From assembly GCF_029784155.1 (NCBI RefSeq), contig NC_073692.1, forward strand, positions 69,638,012 through 69,702,011: a stretch of DNA of 64,000 nucleotides. The letters run 5' to 3'. This stretch comes from Uranotaenia lowii. Lineage: Eukaryota > Arthropoda > Insecta > Diptera > Culicidae. This document shows, in pieces, positions 47,963 to 59,162 of this stretch. The notes beneath the pieces are model-generated. The model was given only the letters and a program-made list of their open reading frames with translations. It was not told the origin of the DNA and ran no database searches. Position 1 is the stretch's first letter. Each line of letters opens with the position of its first letter. Position numbers and translations under genes: made by a program.

Positions 47963-49742
47963 CCATAATTTTAAAATAAAGAGTTTTGTAGTTGTTTAGA
48001 TCTGGGGTGAGCGACTTTTTGAAGCAACGGGACAAATTGAATTTTAAATCTTTTTAGCGGGCCGCACTCAAAATAATATTTATGATTTAATAGTTTGCAG
48101 AGCATAACGTCATTTATAACGACAAATTTGTGACGATAAAAAGGGAAAATAAAACGAATTCACGTTTCAAAAGGAAACAAAAATTTAACACCATTTTTTT
48201 TAATACAAGGTGAATAATACCAGCCAAAATTGAACAGGTATCTGTATAACTAAATCTAGGTCATTTTTTAATAGTTTAAATTTTTTTCATCGACTTGAAC
48301 TTTTTCACTGATTTTTCTTACAATCAGAGACATTGTTTGTTTGAAACGAAAATTCTGAATTCGAAAAAGGTTTGAGTCCTTTTCTAGAAAAAAAAAAAAC
48401 TGTTTTTGGTTAAAACTGATGCTACTATTCGTCATCACTTCAGTTTAAAATGGAATTATGGAGCTTAATCTCAGCGAAAACTTTGAATGAGAAAAACATT
48501 TTTTTTAACACACTGTCTTCCTATCGTGCGATGTCGAATCGTTATCGAAATTTGATTAACTGATTAACTGGTTAATCGCCGCTAAACAAATTTGTAGATT
48601 TAAAATTCTTTTCCTGTGCCTATTTTCGAAAAGTTTTTTCACTATTCAAATTTTGTTCTCGAAGATCAGATTTTTTTTACAAACGGTAAAAAACTCTTTT
48701 TTTTTGCTATTCAATCACACAAAAAATCACAATGTCACAGATTTTTAGCAAACTTTGTCAAAGTTACAGTTTTCATTCTCGATTCTAGAATTTTTTTTAC
48801 AGACTTCATGGATTTTCATGAATTAAATTTAGACACCACTGGTATAAGCTTTTCAAAGCTTATTCATGAAAATGTTATGACTAAAGTATTGTCGATTGGC
48901 TATTTTTCAAAGTTTTTGGGTCAAATCACAGAATTACAAATATTTCTTTTTGACGAGAATTCACAATTGTCGGAGAATTAGATGTTTAGGCAAAAAAGTT
49001 TCATTTTCAATTAATTTTTCTTTATAATAGATCATCGAAGTTCGAAAAAATGGTGGATTTTCACCACTAAAATTTGCAAAACTTTAAAATTAGTTCAAAG
49101 TTTTCCATGAAAATGTTCAAGTCAGTGCATTTTAAGCTCCTCATTACAATAAAAAGATCAATACACAATTTTTTATACAAAAACACAATCTTTTATTGGC
49201 ATTTTAGTAAACTGAGTTAACAATCATGAATTAATGTTAATTGTTCTACATAAGAATTGTATATGGTAAACCGGTTGGATTGAAATCATGACAATCAGTT
49301 GAACACTCAATATCTACCAGCAAGACCTTTTTGAAGTTGATATTTTCTTCATTTTTTAAACGCTTTAGCTTCAAGGCGACATTGCATTCATTAATAAATT
49401 AAGAAAAAAACCTTGATGCAATCTTCAAAGGACAAAAAAACTCCATTACATAGTCAAATAGAGGCTACAACAAATCAGAAATGAAATTGGAATTCGATTC
49501 CGATTTAAAACGTGCTTTTCTTTGAAATTCCTACCATTCTCACATAAATTTTCGATACAATCGTTTTTGTGACGTCACAAAAAAATCCAATATGGCTCTC
49601 GACACTACCTTATTTAGATATTCCTTGATCGTTCTCCCAGTCTTTATTATTCAAAAGTTTAAAAACCCCTTGCATATGGATTATTTTTCCTATTTTTTAG
49701 GTATTTGAGTGCTAACAGAACAAGTCATTTATCCAAATTTAA
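47963..49742. other. AT-rich intron DNA, unassigned
   Basis: No recognised gene or element termini. The open frame at 48616-48981 is phenylalanine-rich by base composition and has no identifiable domain. Confidence 0.45.
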
Positions 49743-50322
49743 TCTATATATATAAAAATGAATGTGTGTCTGTCTGTCTGTTCCCTATAGACTCGGAAAC
49801 TACTGAACCAATCACCGTCAAAATTGGCATCTGAAGGTTTTTGGGCCCGGAGATGGTTTCTGTAATAGTTACAAACCGCTCCGACTTAAGGGAGAGGGGG
49901 CTCCTATACAAAATTTGTAGTTTTTCGAAACAAATTAAAGTCATGGCATCCATTTTCTCTATTTTTTTTTCCTTGGGGCAGTTTGTTTTTCGTCTCCATG
50001 GTCAAGGCGTCGCGAGAGGATAGTAACCATGGCATAGCATACTGATCAGTGGGAATATTTTGGCGCGTATTTCTCAACCAAGCATTTTCTCAATGCAAGG
50101 GGTGGCGATATGAACTCTTGATGTAATTTTTTTTTCAACTTAATTCATAGCTCATTTGTACAGCACCATGTTATGAATGACGCCTAGATGTGACCCAGAT
50201 TGTCATTTTGAAGATCGAATAAAACATATAAATTTTTTTTGCCAATTTAGATCGTGTTAATGTAGGAAGCATTTGTTGTCTAAAAATATAAATTTAGTAC
50301 TGATTCTAATGAAATAATGATA

Positions 50323-52382
50323 CCCAAGTAACAATTTTAGTTTTATAAGAATCTACAAGAGATCTATAAAACCTCGCCTGAAATCAACACCAAATTTCAT
50401 AAGTTCCTTCAAAACATTTATAAAACGCTTATATATACAAAAAGGCCCACCTACAGGAGGTTTTCCAGACAGGAATTAAAATACTTTATAAAACCATGGG
50501 AATATATAAGGCCTTTACCAAAAACTCTTCTAAGACCATGAATTCTCGTGATAGAAAAAAACTTCTTGATTGAATCAATTCTCTCCAATAGATGGTTTAA
50601 AAATGTTTATAACAAATCAAATCATTGTGACTTAATGTTTTTATATTTTCTCTATCCAATAATCAAAACTCTAAAGTTACATTAGATTTTTTCAAGTTCT
50701 TCTCGCATAAAGATATTGCGCTTCTGATTTTATCGATTAATTTTTTGAAAAACTAGCAATGAAAATGCGCCCCACATTAAACCTTCGAAATTAACTAAAA
50801 CAAATCAATTAATTTTCTTGATAATAGCATTCCGTTTTGTGAAAATGTATTTTTCCTTGTTTTCTTCGTCATAATTTGATTTAACATTCTGCGAAATTAA
50901 TATTTTTCTTCAAAATACTGTAAAAAATTACTTTTAACGCAATAACATTCAATAAAAAAAAATATTTTTTTTACATTTTCCCTTTAAAAAATGGGGAATG
51001 AACAATAATTCCTATTTGATTTATAAAAGTCAGTTATAAAACTAGATTGTCTAGATAAATTCCTTTTCTGGAATAATTGGACTTGGTTAAATCCCTTATG
51101 CATCTTATAGAACATTTTATCTACATTTTTTCTTGAAGAAAACCATATCCGGAGAAATTTGTTGGCTATAAAACTATTATGTTTTATGCAAAGCTTCCTT
51201 TTTTAAGGTTATTTGACGTTTAACTAGAGCGTACAGAAGAACCCAGATGGGTTTTGGTGATTTATCCGGGAAAATAATATACCAAAGTCCAGCCCGTTAC
51301 TACGGCAAACCGGTTACTCATTTCGGACAAGTGAAGCTGAACGAACTCGGATCTTGGATTGTGCGCCGCGAAAAGAGTCCCAAAGCCGAAGCCGGGACTG
51401 TGGTCACTCGCGCCTTGTGGCGATGATAGCACAAATAGTGGCCACCAAAGCGGATGGGATCCGCTCTGTTTTTGAAGGCCATCGTTTAAAGAATGGTTTT
51501 ACGGTACTACGGTAAACTGAAGCATCATCGGAACAACAAGTACCTCTAAAAAGGAAGAAATGGAGCACAGGAATGGACCAGTGAATGTGGGTGCTGTGGA
51601 GTCGATGTGTTATGTAAGATCAAGAACGTCACAGCCTTCCGGCGGGCATTTTCGATTCAAAACATGCTTGATGGAATCAATGTTAGCCATAATTGAAAAC
51701 GAACGAACTCCCTAAAAGTTAGATTATACATTTTGTAACTGGTGTGAAGATAAAAAAGGAAATATTGACAATAAATTTTACAATATATCAAAATGCAAAA
51801 AGTTTGTTTACATTCTGTTTGGCGTTGTACATTTTTTTCTTGACGAAGACCTCATACGGAGTTATTTGCTACCTATAAAACTATTAAGTTTTATTCAAAG
51901 CTTTCTTTCTTAAAAAGGGTTATTTAATGGTATTTTAAAAGACAATTTGTAATACTATTAAACTATAAGGTTTTAATTGGGACTTTTTATATTCATAAGG
52001 GTTATTTAAGGGTATTTTGACTGTCAATTTGTAATACTATTAAACTATTAGGTTATAATCAAAGTTTTCTTTCTTTATAAGGGTCACAGTCAATTTGTAC
52101 TATATAAAAGCAATTATGATTTTATTCGGAAGATATTTCAGATTTCATAAGGAAGTGTGGAAATGGTTTTATAGAACTCTTGAAATCTCTTACAAAAACA
52201 TCAAAAGAAACATAATTGACACTTTTGTAAAAAGTTTTATAAAGGTTTTGTAGCTATCTTGAAGAACGTTTTTATAGAGTTCTTATCGAAATACCTTAAA
52301 GGATAACAAAGACTTTTTGAATCTTTTATAAAACAACCTCATTTGCTTACAAAGCCTATTGGAATTTAAATTGTTACTTGGG
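50323..52382. mobile_element. 2.06-kb TIR element nested in the Helitron
   Basis: The inverted ends CCCAAGTAACAATTT and AAATTGTTACTTGGG are flanked by ATA on both sides (50320-50322 and 52383-52385). The interior has several diverged copies of CTATAAAACTATTAAGTTTT with ATTCAAAGCTTTCTTTCTT (about 51172, 51878, 51960, 52040), a tandem-repeat core. A retro-pseudogene splits one repeat. No transposase. Confidence 0.75.
51247..51549 (+). pseudogene. ATPsynF: processed pseudogene of mitochondrial ATP synthase subunit f
   Basis: Fragments in three frames spell the subunit f protein of the F1Fo ATP synthase stalk: MGFGD at the start, PARYYGKPV and HFGQVKLNELGSW in the middle, a ...RALWRW-HKY segment, and LKHHRNNKYL before TAA at 51547. 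The family is about 105 residues and this relic spans about 101 codons. It has no introns, at least three frameshifts and an internal TGA at 51424, so it is dead. A 3' UTR follows to an AATAAA at 51770-51775. An mRNA-like end and lack of introns indicate retroposition by a LINE. The functional parent gene lies elsewhere. It sits inside the 50323-52382 element. Confidence 0.85.
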
Positions 52383-54711
52383 ATAGGACACTTTGGGGAC
52401 AATTGAAAAAAAAAATACAGAAAGTAAAGAATTTACGTAGATACAATCTTTTAACCCATTTCGCCAACAAAGTTATTTTACAATCATATTGATAACAGAA
52501 ATATGAATAAGATGTTTTACAGAGGTAAATCGCAAACATTTTGTTGAACATGAAAAAAAAAGTACTTAACTGAAGTTTTATCAAGCGCTATTCAAATTTA
52601 AAGAAGATAAAAAAAAAACCCGATCCGACACATGAGCTGATCAAGAGCCTCTTCTTTAAATTAGATAAGATAGAACTGACGTGTGCATAAGAGAAAGGTA
52701 TCAGTGAAATAAACTAATTTTTATTGAACAAAAGTGAGGGAATTCATTTTCCGAAAGAATTTTCATTCAAGGAACACTAGAGCATGTTCAAACGTCCAAG
52801 TTTTCTTTGTTACAAAAAAAAAAAAATGTTTTCTTCTAGAAATGGTTACTTCAGCCTAAATACACAACTGAAACGAATTTAGAAATGAAAATGGGAGCTT
52901 TTTATTTTAAATAATTCTTTAAAAAAATATCGTACTTTTTGTTAACATACCAATTCCAGTACGTACTTAACATGAAAAGTGTTTTTGTGTTACATGGCTG
53001 CGTAAAAGAGACTTTTGATCCACATCTTTTTTAAAAAGTGAGACATTAGAACTGATATTCAACTGGAAGCAAAATTTTTATGAGAAATTTTTAATAAACC
53101 CCTACAGTTTTAAAAAAATATTCCCTCCTGACAACTCACACGGTGGGGCAAGAGCAAATATCGAACTTTTAAGAAATTCATCCTTTGATTCAATATGTTG
53201 GAAAGACCAGAAGGGGTATTCTGAGTTTTGATGCGTTGATTCCGAAAACTGAAGCGGATATTTAAAATTCTTAAATGTCTTTGGTAATGAAGGTCATTTG
53301 CTTTGAACAGCATTCGTTAAAAGTGGAGTAACAAACATAAATTTATACTGCAGCAATAATGCAGATATAAATATCAATGAAATTTGACAAAACAAACAAA
53401 CAGATATACGTATCAAATCCATTTTAAAGCCATTACTCTGACGCATCTGAAAATAAGCTTTGCATTATACTTGCCCCAATAAACGGGGAAAATGTTAACT
53501 TAGAAATTTGTTTTTGCCAACATTTTTGAATATTTGACTTTCAAAGAGAAAATAAAAAACGCTGAAAATCTATTTCGTGTTGCAACTGATGTTTTTTTTT
53601 AAATATTTAAATTGTTTGCTTTAATAAATTTATTTAAAAAAAAAAGAAATTTGCATTGCATAAAATCGATAATTTTCATACCATGACAAGAGCTGTTTGG
53701 GAAAACTTCAAGTTGTAATGTCTCATGTCCACGAAATTGACATATGGCGAAACTTTTTTTTAACATAATTTTGCGCAAAAAGGATAGATATTCAAACTGC
53801 TGGGAGAGGATGGTGAAAAACGCCGTTTGAAAGTGGTTATTTAAAATCCTTTTCATCGTTTTATTTCAAATTTCTATAGCTTATTTTTTCAACAACAAAA
53901 AATACGCCATCTAAAGCAAATCAGGAGCTGTAGGTGATCATAATACAGGATATAAGGAATATACTCAAAAAAAACTGTCCCGATTCACGCGTTTGATCGA
54001 TTTTCGAAATTCTATTTCCATAAAGTACAATATGCAATAAATTCCAACATGCGAATCTTTTTCTTTCAATTTGAAATTTATGTAAACTCGAGCCGGGTAA
54101 ATCAGCCTATCTTCTTCAAGCAGTGGGGGACAAAATTGGAAAAGATCGGGGAGCTCTCATGTAAGTTTAAGATAAAGAGCTTTTCAAAGAAGGAGCCATA
54201 TTTTATGAAAGGATTTGTTTTGCGCACGGATATTTGGCATAACTCAAGAATAGATGTGACAAATGTTTTTATGGAAGTTCCTAACTTCCCACTTTGGGAA
54301 AAAACAAGGTTGAGAATCCATAAATTTTGACATTATTTAAGTCATTATGAAGCTTTAAAAACAGAGTACAAATTTCAGATCTTGAAAAACAAATTAGAGA
54401 TCAAGTTTCAGTATTTAATGTATACCATCTTTGAATTGCAATTCGGAACTCCAGCTGCCGCTCTTATTTCAAAGTTGTTGGTTCTGAGCTATGATGAGGT
54501 TTAATTTTAAAAAAAATGCTTACAAAAATCTAAATTTGAATAATTTTTTACAAATTACATTTATTTTTGGAAGGTGTTGCAAAGCACACCGGGTCCGCTA
54601 GTGAAGTAATAAAAATTTTGGAAAAAAATAATTTGTTGAGAATATTCATCATAAAACTTGATCTTTGCTTGAATCCGTTTCATGGATTTGAATTTGAAAG
54701 TGGTAGTTAAA

Positions 54712-56086
54712 TAGTGATGCGCGAGCGCTCAAGAGCCGCTCATTTGAACCGGTTCTTTAAAAAGAACGAACGACCCGTGGCTCTTAAAAAAAGAGCCGCG
54801 GTTCAAAAATGAACCGTGACCCGCCGCTCAACACCGATTGAAATATTTAACCGCTACAATATGCAAGAGCGGAAAGTGGAGAGCCGTCCGTTCTTCGAAT
54901 CAAACGAGTCCGGGTTCGTTCGTTCTTTCCAAAAGAGCCGGTTCAAATAAACAGCTCTTGGTTGCTCTCCCATCACCAAACAAGCAATACACAAACTGAA
55001 GAGCGGAGAACAGCAGAAATCCGTTCGTTCGCTCTCCCGAACCAAAAGAACCGAGGTGGGTGGTGGGTGGTTAAAAAAGAGCTACAGGACGGCTCGAAAA
55101 AAAAACCGAACAGAGCGTCCGAGCCGAGCCGTTTATTTGATCAAATTGAACGGCTCTCCATACTCCGCTCTTGCCGTTCAGATTGTGAACCAGAGTTGAG
55201 CGAGTTGCGGTTCTTTTTTGAGCGGTTCTTTTTTGAGCGGTTCTTTTTTGAGCCGTTCTTTTTCGAGCCGTTCTTTTGTGAGCCGTTTTTCGACTCTTTT
55301 TTGAACCACCACCCAGCACGGTTCCTTTGGTTCGAGAGAACGATCGAACGGCTTTCTGCTGTTCTTCGCTCCTCAGTCTATGTTACCTGTGATTTGATGG
55401 GCGAAGAACCAAAAGCTGCTAATTTGCTGCTAATCAACACACAAAAGAGGGATGCGCTGGAGTCTTTGATTTTTCAGCCATATCTCGTGCTCCGTATACG
55501 TATTCGTATACAAAATTAACAAAATTCAGACACTCGAAAAATGTGAGCCTATAATGTAATTTTAACTTTAATTTGGCTAATGTGAGAAAGCTGCTAAAGT
55601 GTGCTAGAGATAAATGAACGAAAATTGAGGACTCCAGCGGACATGTTTCTGTGTAATTGAACATGTTTTTTTTATAACATTAAACATTAATCCCGAGTTT
55701 ATATTCGTAGTAGAAGTTTAATACGTAATGTTGCTTTGAATTTAGCACTTTTAAAAAAAGTTATTTATAGTTTTCATTAAAATACTAGATATTTTAAAAT
55801 ATTAATTACAATTTCATAATATTTATTCAATGTTCAAAAATAGTTATGGAGTGAGTATGTCCACGTGGACATGACTCAAACTCCTACCCCCCTCTACATG
55901 TAAATTTCCAAACCACCCTCCCCTCCCCCCACCCCCTTCCCTTAGGTTCACCACGTGGTATGTGAACGGGTCCAGTGTTAGCCGCGTGACACGGTTCATT
56001 TTTGAGCCGTTCAAATGAACCGGCTCATTGAATTGAGCGAACGGCTCTGAGCCGCTCATTGAAATGAGCCGTTTTGCCCACCCCTA
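54712..56086. mobile_element. 1.4-kb non-autonomous hAT element with GAGCCG subterminal repeats
   Basis: The ends TAGTGATGCGCGA and (reversed) TAGGGGTGGGCAA are similar, and an exact 8-bp duplication TAGTTAAA flanks them (54704-54711 and 56087-56094). Both arms carry many GAGCCGCTCATT / AATGAGCGGCTC / GAACCGGTTC words, typical transposase-binding arrays of hAT elements. At 55205-55290 five TTCTTTTTTGAGC(G/C)G units lie in tandem. The open frames across this zone (for example 54962-55519) are by-products of the repeats. No transposase. Confidence 0.88.
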
Positions 56087-56094
56087 TAGTTAAA

Positions 56095-57218
56095 TGAATA
56101 GAAAAAATTGTAAACTGAACAAAACAAAAACTTCAATACCTATAACGTTTCACCAATGCTTAAGATTGCTGTGGAGTCCCGGTTCTGGACCCTATTGAGG
56201 TCCAAATCCAGACTGCCGCACAACTGACTTGATTGCTGACTAGACTCTGCATAGGTCAGTTGCGCTAGCGATTGCTCTACATCGTTGGTTGAGTTTGGCT
56301 CGTGTATAATCTGTATGGTGAGAGCGCAAAGACAACTTATATCAAGATGCCACAATTGCATCTATGATTTTAAAATAAATACAATAAGAAAATTTAGAAA
56401 AAAAATCACAATCTGATGGTTTTGGGGCAAATTCAAATACAAACAATCGATTTGATAAGGTAACTGAAAGATCTTTTCTTTTAAATTGGTATGGACCAGC
56501 ATTAAAAAATGATTTACAATTTATCATAAATGTCATCATAAATCACAATCTAATCATAAACCACCTGAGTTACCAACTAATAAAAAAAACATTTTTAGTC
56601 AAAAACTTAAGTGTTCTTCATTTTCAGTAATTGGCATTTTTTTGCACAAAATTCAACAAATGTGTTTTGATAAGAATGGAATAAGGATTCAAATGCAACT
56701 TGAATTTTGAGATGATCGGATTTCAATTTCAAGTGCAGTTTTTGGAAAATGTTTAAACTTTAAGCTATGTTTAAGTCATATACAGTAAACGTATACATTT
56801 TGCCCAATGAGTCCGAGAGATTTAGCTCACATACTTTCGAATGTTATCAAAAGAAATGCAATATGTCATAAGATGGCCGAGATGTGGTTGCAAAAAATGT
56901 TCATGTTTTCGAGGCGGTGATCCCAAACTTATAGCCGGCAGTGTGAGTAGATCAGAAAATGATCAAACGCATTGAATTTGACTTCAAGTTCCTAATTTTT
57001 AACTCATAATTCAGATTTTATAACAAGAATTTAACTTTGCGAAGAGACGGAATATAACTTCACGGAAAGATTTCAATTGAGTTCAGAAGAATTCTGCATC
57101 ACAAAAAATAGCTAATTTAAAAACTTCCTCGTGACTTTTATCAGAAACTTCTCTTATAGTAATTTGAATTTCTTGTTCTTCCCATAGGTAGATATTAATG
57201 AATTAGTTCTAAAGCTAC
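56095..57218. other. AT-rich intron DNA, unassigned
   Basis: No recognised gene or complete element. Confidence 0.45.
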
Positions 57219-58091
57219 ACGGAAAAAAATTGAGTGGTTATCCCAAAGACGCTGTCATGATAATTTTACCATTTCAGCGCTATAGTATTTTCAACCATGA
57301 AAAGTTTAACATCGATTTTGTAAAAGTGCGCATGAAACAATATTGAAATTACTATGTACCTGGTAATTTTCGATAACTCTCAATGTTTGTTGTCGAAAAT
57401 ACTATGATCATGATAATTTCATCATAATTTCTATTACAACTAGCGTCCGCATAGTAATTTAGACATTGTGGCACCAATTCATATCAACAAAATACTACGC
57501 ACATGGTACTTTTGAGAACAAAACATTATTGACTCAAAAACATCAGTGCGTATGATAATTTTACCATGCAAAACATTCTTGTTGTTTACACTAATTCAGG
57601 ATCATTAATCATCCAACCCGTGAGTAAAAAAACTAATTTTCAGCTGCTTTAAAGTTTCATAACTTTGAAAATCTTTCCAGAGCATCGGGAGAACACACTA
57701 ACATTGACCGACGTTTGTCGGAAGTGTGAATTTTAATGTTTCAAATAATGTCATAATACATGCATGCAAATAAACAAACAAACATACATAGTAATTTTAC
57801 TATTTAAATCAAGCTCCTCGCGCCTCCTAATTTTTATCATAACACATACTAGTTTCATCATGGAACATATTAATTTTACTAGGGACGAAGTAGGACAATG
57901 CATCATTTCATTGACAATTTTACTAAAACGCAGTCGAATTTACTATGCGCAGCCAAATTGAACACATAGTAAAATTTCTATGCGTACGGTATTATAAACA
58001 ACAAAACATATTTGACTCAAAAATATGGTTGCCTGTTGTTCATTTAAACCACGGATTTAGTAATTCTACTATGCTTTTTTTTTTGTGTATA
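57219..58091. mobile_element. palindromic MITE, ACACGGAAAAAA / TTTTTTGTGTA ends
   Basis: The left end TACACGGAAAAAAATTG and the reverse of the right end TACACAAAAAAAAAAGC correspond. The interior is full of TAGTAATTTTACTA-type palindromic words, about every 60-100 bases, in both orientations. It lies less than 100 bases from the trypsin exon 2 acceptor. It belongs by style to the same class as 59163-60149. Confidence 0.6.
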
Positions 58092-58187
58092 AGGTTGAGA
58101 TACCTGTACAATGTAGTATCCCATGTATACAATGCTAAACATATTTCGAATGCATATGATCTCCTAATATTGTTATTTTAATTACAG

Positions 58188-58484
58188 AGCCCCACGGAAG
58201 CTCGCTCCAGCCTCCGGGCCGCATACGTGCCCACCTACAACCACGCCAAATGTGACGAAGCGTACGCCAGCTACGGAGGCATCACCGATCAGATGCTGTG
58301 CGCCGGATACGAGATGGGCGGAAAGGACGCCTGCCAGGGTGATTCCGGTGGTCCTCTGGTGGCCGAGGGCAAACTGCTCGGTGTCGTATCGTGGGGCATC
58401 GGTTGCGCACAGCCAAACTACCCCGGAGTGTACGCCCGAGTGTCTGCAGTTCGTGACTGGATCCACAGCAACAGTGGCGTGTGA
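58188..58484 (+). CDS. trypsin-like serine protease, exon 2
   Basis: Residues 179-276, phase 0 after TTTTAATTACAG. It holds a Cys pair (KCDEAY, MLCAGY), the primary-specificity Asp225 six residues before the nucleophile, Ser231 in [11 protein letters not shown], and the substrate-pocket segment [18 protein letters not shown]. Asp at that site gives Lys/Arg specificity, so this is a true trypsin rather than a chymotrypsin. The C-terminus is WIHSNSGV before TGA at 58482. With exon 1 the triad is complete (His90, Asp135, Ser231) and the six expected core cysteines are present, so the enzyme appears functional if the large intron is spliced. Confidence 0.94.
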   Translation, partial: SPTEARSSLRAAYVPTYNHAKCDEAYASYGGITDQMLCAGYEMGGKDACQGDSGGPLVAEGKLLGVVSWGIGCAQPNYPGVYARVSAVRDWIHSNSGV

Positions 58485-58614
58485 CGAGTTGAACTGATCA
58501 ACGAGATCTCATATCTCAAAGAACGACCAACGACCACACGGTTCTTATAGCCTCATCAAAAGACCTCAAGCTTGATCGTAAACGGATAGCGTTTCAAAGG
58601 ACTATTCATTATTC

Positions 58615-58620
58615 AATAAA
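58615..58620 (+). other. polyadenylation signal of the trypsin gene
   Basis: AATAAA (within ATTCAATAAACTATTAGC) lies 131 bases after the trypsin stop codon. Confidence 0.7.
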
Positions 58621-59162
58621 CTATTAGCTATACATACCCGCCATAAATCATTTATCGTTCAAAACAATTATTCGAATTGGAAGAAAATGCCTATGTTGAG
58701 ATAGTCGGAAAGAGATTATTATATTCAACTGACAACTTATAAAGTCGTGCTTATTTAATTTGCTGTATCACTTGTCTGTATACATCGAAAATGTTCATCG
58801 AGCATATTTTCGCTCAGCTTACAATCCTTCATTCATTAAATCGAACTTTCAAATTAAAAATTAAATTAAAGAAAAAAACTAAGTTGACGCTTGAAAAGAA
58901 AATATTGATTTAGGGAAAAAAATATAATCGATGCTCCACCACTTGCCTAACAATAAGTCACAGTAGAAGCCTGCTTAACCGAACTCCAGTGTTTGTGAGC
59001 TCCCTCGTTGTCCCAGCCATCAGGTTGACACAAGATCCATATTTTACTCGAGCTTTTCGCCCGCATGCTAAGAAAAAGGATGTACAATAGAACCAGACTT
59101 CCCCGAGGTAGTCCGGGGAGGGACCACCTCGGATAAGTGAAACGTCGGATTAAACGAAATAC

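Larger units (their letters stand above)
49743..54603 (+). mobile_element. non-autonomous Helitron, 4.86 kb with nested insertions
   Basis: The 5' end TCTATATATATAAAAATGAA followed by TGTCTGTCTGTCTG is a familiar insect Helitron start. The 3' end has a stem-loop (GGTGT 54575-54579, ACACC 54588-54592) seven bases before a terminal CTAG (54600-54603). The element sits between A (49742) and T (54604) with no target duplication. Start TC, 3' hairpin, CTRR end and A/T insertion are together diagnostic. No Rep-helicase frame is visible, so it needed an autonomous partner. About 2.1 kb of it is a later nested TIR element. Confidence 0.85.
45043..58187 (+). other. 13.1-kb trypsin intron packed with mobile elements
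   Basis: Bounded by GTAAGC and TTTTAATTACAG in phase 0. Contents in order: a low-complexity ATTCTGAA tract, an interspersed repeat, a SINE, Helitron remains, a 4.9-kb Helitron with nested elements and a retro-pseudogene, a hAT element and a palindromic MITE. Mosquito trypsin genes are usually compact, so this is a strongly expanded intron. A splicing alternative (two separate gene fragments) is less likely because phase, motif order and length all fit one enzyme. Confidence 0.8.

Noticed and set aside
54962..55519. 185-codon open frame with FFERFF/FFEPFF repeats
   Set aside because: It is produced by the GAGCCG-type subterminal repeats of the hAT element and has an antisense frame of similar length.
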